The notes below the pieces were generated by a model, which saw only the letters and a list, made by a program, of their open reading frames with translations, was not told where the DNA came from and did not search any database. DNA of 64,000 nt from contig JALPQD010000630.1 in the NCBI GenBank assembly GCA_023101885.1, forward strand, positions 696,068 to 760,067. Direction: 5' to 3'. The translations under genes were made by a program, and so were the position numbers. Below are positions 61,040-64,000 of the stretch, in pieces. This DNA comes from Typhlomys cinereus. Its lineage: Eukaryota; Chordata; Mammalia; Rodentia; Platacanthomyidae. Numbering within the stretch: position 1 is the first letter of the stretch; each line of letters starts with the position of its first letter.

Positions 61040-61139
61040 CTGGAAACAAAAGTCGAAAATGAAGGAAAGCTACCATACGTGTGTGCTCACACCCGTTTCT
61101 TGCCCTCCACTGGCATTGTTCCAACTCGAGGATGGCTTA

Positions 61140-61147
61140 TCACGTGA
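61140..61147. promoter_or_regulatory. Palindromic E-box TCACGTGA
   Basis: An exact palindrome of the USF/TFE/MITF type, 100 bases upstream of the 5' UTR acceptor-like site and outside any repeat I recognise. It would matter only if the promoter is here, which I cannot show. Confidence 0.3.
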
Positions 61148-61373
61148 CTGAGGAGAGACGGTGCTGGAACTGGTAACACTGTCTAAATGTGGCTTTGCTA
61201 CACAGAGAGAAAATCATCACAGACTGAATCTGCAGCCCTGGACGGCTGTTATAGAAATGATTGGCAAGGGTGGGTCATGGCCCCTCCATGTGTACAAGGT
61301 GGGTAAGCTCTCACCCATCCCTGGTGTGCGTTGGACAGTGGCACTGTTCAGACAGGCCAGATTTCTTTTCTTT

Positions 61374-61646
61374 TTTTTTTTTAATTTTTATTATTTATTA
61401 TTTATTCAATTGTGCGTGTGTGCGCATGTGTGCATGTGTAGAAACACGGGTGAATTCGGGAACTACCATGGACGCCTCCACCTCCTCATTTACTCTGCCC
61501 GGGGATTCACAGGCTCCGCCCACCAGGACCAGAAACGCAGGCCACCCCCGCTTCTGCCTGGCGTCTATACGTGGGGTCTAGGATCTGAACTCAGGACCTT
61601 CTGCCTGCAAGGCAGAGGCTTAACCTCTGAACCACCTCTCTAGCCC
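61374..61646 (-). repeat. Young B2-headed SINE with target duplication
   Basis: Young-form body (accaggaccagaaacgcagg, gcgtctatacgtgggg) and TTCAATTGTG tail. Near-perfect 17-bp duplication around ccagatttcttttcttt (61358) and ccagattccttttcttt (61648). Confidence 0.9.
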
Positions 61647-62164
61647 CCAGATTCCTTTTCTTTATGCCTTCGCATTTCCTGGTCCTCTGCCCTCTTGTGG
61701 CCTCTCACCTTTTCTCTTTCATGAAAATTAAAAGTAGTACATATGAATTTGTATGTGTGTGCGTACATACATGAGTTATTAGGCTTCTGCCTACAGGCAT
61801 AAGGTTAAGAAAATGAAGGTATAATGTTAAATAGAGCGCAAATTCAAGGGTATGCCAGGGGAGATATGAGTATGGGCACCTGTGTGACAGCTGGCAAGGT
61901 CAAAGACCTCAATTTAAGTGCAAGGAAGTGTTGACAGTTCACTTTGCTGCCCAGGTGGTTCTGAGAAAACTAGGATTGCCTAAGGCCTTCCTTTAGGTAT
62001 GTAGGAGAACAAAGGTGGAAAACATAGATCAGTGCTCTAGATGGGCACCACAGATCATGCGTAAAATCCCATCACTTGGAGGTCAGTGGGACCAAGGCAA
62101 TAGACTTATCATGGGATTAAAGACAATTTGAGCTATAGAGTGAGATCCTGTCTTTAATAAAATA

Positions 62165-62350
62165 AAAACAGACCAACAAGATGGCTCCGTGAGTAAAGGT
62201 TATTTGCCATACATGCACTGAGTTCAATCTCTGCATCCAACATGGTGGAAGGACAGACCCAACTCATGCATTGTTCTTTGGCATCCACATATGCACTGTG
62301 GCACACGTTCATGCATATGTACATGTATGCACACATATGCACAATTTTTA
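62165..62350 (+). repeat. B2-like SINE
   Basis: caacaagatggctccgtgag, ccaacatggtggaaggac and gcacacgttcatgcatat. Confidence 0.62.
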
Positions 62351-62869
62351 ACATTTTTCCCAAAGGCATTCTTTATTTTTTTATTTGTGTGTGTGTGTGT
62401 GTGTGTGTGTGTAGGGGGCTGCGGATTGAACCTGGAGCCTAGCAAATAGTGGGCAAGCATTCTTCCACTGAGTGACATCCACAATCGAAATTTTTTAATT
62501 TTTAAAAATTGAAAACAAGCTCTCAAAAACACAAAGGGGATAAGGAAAAGAAAGAAAAAGAAAATAAATGTTCCATTGATCAGAACAATAACAGCATCTC
62601 CAGATTTTTCAGAGAAAACAACTTTCTGGAATAGATGATAATAGAAAATAAGATTATTAAAAACGAAACTGCTGTTTGATTTAGACCTGGCCAACAGGAA
62701 GGAACTGGACAATAATGTTAATCATTAGGTCATATTAGAACAATGAATGTTAGAAGGAAAAGCAGAATGATCACCTGTATTCCTTAGACTTTCCTTTGAT
62801 TTATGTATTTTCTCAAGGAGTTAGGGAAATGGTGCAAAGATTATGGGAAACGCTAAAGTTAAGAAAACT

Positions 62870-62995
62870 TCCAAACATAGAGAAGTTTGCCTGAAATCCC
62901 AGCATTCAGAGGGTGAAGGAGGGAGGACCAAGATTCAAGGTGAGCCTTAGCTATATACCAAGTTTATCTGAATTAAAATAATAATAATAATAGCA
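62870..62995 (+). repeat. B1-like SINE
   Basis: tgaaatcccagcattcaga and gaaggagggaggaccaag, then an aataat tail. Confidence 0.68.
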
Positions 62996-63639
62996 AAAAT
63001 ATAACAAGCATTACTGAGAAAAAAAACCTCTCAAATCCAGGATCAAGTACTAGTCATTTTCAATAAGTTGGAGTAGTCAGCTCAGACAATGTACATTCAC
63101 AAATCTAATCTGCTCTTCTGAAAGGCAAATGATGAGGCTACATGGGAATTCGAGAAAAGGCAGCATGGGGAACCGATGTGCCAATCAAAATCATGTAAGT
63201 TGCACTTCGTTAAGCAAAAACTACCAAATCTCTGTGATTTGAAGCAACAAAGCCTGCATCTCACTTATTTCTTGCTCATTTTACATGTCTGTCATGGGCT
63301 GTTCAGAGCCTTCCTCTGTTGCTACAGGCTCTTAGAGACACAGGCTGGCACATTCTGGCGGCCAAGGCACCGGGAAAGAGGATGTAAGTGAGTGGACACA
63401 TTTTCAAAAGTCAGAAGAATATGCTGCATTTAGACGTTAGTTTTCTTTCTTTTTTTTTTTTAAAAAAACAAGATCTCATATAGTTCAGACTGACATCAAA
63501 TGCACCTCGAACTTTTTTTTAAGAAGATTAAAAAATTTTTAAATTATATTACTATTATCATGCAAGTATATGTTATACATTTGTGTGGAGGCCAGAGAAC
63601 AACTTTGTGGAATCAGTTCTCTTATTCCAATTTTTAAAA

Positions 63640-63955
63640 CTTTATTTATTTATTTATTTATTTATTTACCTATTTACCTATTTACCTATTTATCTATTTA
63701 TCTATTTATTTATTTAATGTTTATCAGAGGGCACTATATGTCATCATGGAGGACCAAGGGTGACTTAGGGAATCCTGGATTGCTTCTACCTCCTTTTTGC
63801 TTCACTCTGGGATTTCCCAGGCTCTGCAAACCTGAGACAAAAGGTCAAGACACAGCTATTTCCACCTGGGGATTTTGTGCAGGACCTGGGATCTGAACTC
63901 AGGACCTTCTGCTTGTGAGGCAGAGTCTTAACCCCTGAGCCATCTCTCCGGCCCT
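63640..63955 (-). repeat. B2-headed SINE, older form, with TTTA/CTAT tail
   Basis: (TTTA)n then (CTAT)n at 63640-63717, gtttatcagagggcacta and gggatttcccaggctctg, with head ending ctctccggccct. Confidence 0.87.
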
Positions 63956-64000
63956 CTTTTTTCACTTTTATGTGGGTTCTGGGGATAAAATTTAGGTCAC

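Larger units (their letters stand above)
61040..64000. other. Sequence upstream of the first coding exon
   Basis: Holds a young SINE (61374-61646), a B2-like SINE, a GT repeat, a B1-like copy and an older SINE at the right edge. No CpG island or TATA-like start is evident and no coding sequence was found. It is either promoter-proximal sequence or an intron in the 5' UTR. Confidence 0.6.

Noticed and set aside
58587..59331. Open frames of about 240 codons on both strands rich in Cys/Val or His/Thr
   Set aside because: They are translations of a TG/CA minisatellite with no complexity, no splice or start context and no family resemblance.
60982..60987. Two extra N-terminal codons from an in-frame TTG
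   Set aside because: The ATG at 60981 aligns with the human initiator with no gap and has A at -3.
1..64000. A novel prokaryote-style system, CRISPR array or operon
   Set aside because: Split-gene structure with GT-AG introns, SINEs, LTRs and microsatellites throughout shows mammalian DNA; nothing else gene-like is supported.

Overview
This is mammalian nuclear DNA from a rodent. Nearly the whole window is one split gene on the minus strand, ADCY10, the bicarbonate- and calcium-regulated soluble adenylyl cyclase (sAC). I could place 29 consecutive coding exons, from the initiator ATG at 60981-60979 to an exon ending at 1718. Phases agree at every junction and no in-frame stop appears. Together they give 4283 coding bases, residues 1-1427 plus two bases of codon 1428. 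The human protein is about 1610 residues, so roughly the last 180 residues should lie beyond the left edge. Residue numbers match the human protein through the catalytic half: D47, K95, D99, R176, K334, M337, V406, N412 and R416 are all at the expected positions. Exon numbers here count from the ATG and are mine. Comparisons with human and mouse sAC are from memory.

Layout from right to left, in the direction of transcription: 61040-64000 is upstream or 5' intronic sequence with SINEs. 60981-44326 (exons 1-11) encodes the two cyclase homology domains C1 and C2. 42202-32796 (exons 12-16) encodes the AAA/STAND-type NTPase with Walker A (516-523) and Walker B (about 640-646). 29616-1718 (exons 17-29) encodes the long helical, TPR-like C-terminal region. 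1-1717 is intron with an L1 3' end and SINEs.

The introns are packed with rodent repeats: B1-like (7SL-derived), B2/B3-like and ID tRNA-derived SINEs, plus an abundant B2-headed SINE with an unusual body that occurs as an older form and a younger, better-conserved one. A family of about ten 360-430 bp solo LTRs starts TG, ends CA and has 5-bp target duplications. There are also rodent L1 3' ends, one ancient MLT1-like LTR and many microsatellites. ID plus B1 plus B2 elements point to a mouse-related rodent. The dominant SINE body is not one I know from mouse or rat, so I lean to a non-murid member of that clade such as a dipodid, at low confidence.

There is no operon, CRISPR array or bacterial system here. 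The most notable structures are: (1) a decayed inverted copy of exon 24 with its splice-acceptor flank, placed so that the two arms bracket exon 23; (2) a GC-AG intron directly after exon 1; (3) several nested insertions with intact target duplications; (4) GU-, CA- and purine-rich tracts close to particular splice sites. Introns not listed as repeats hold nothing else I can support.
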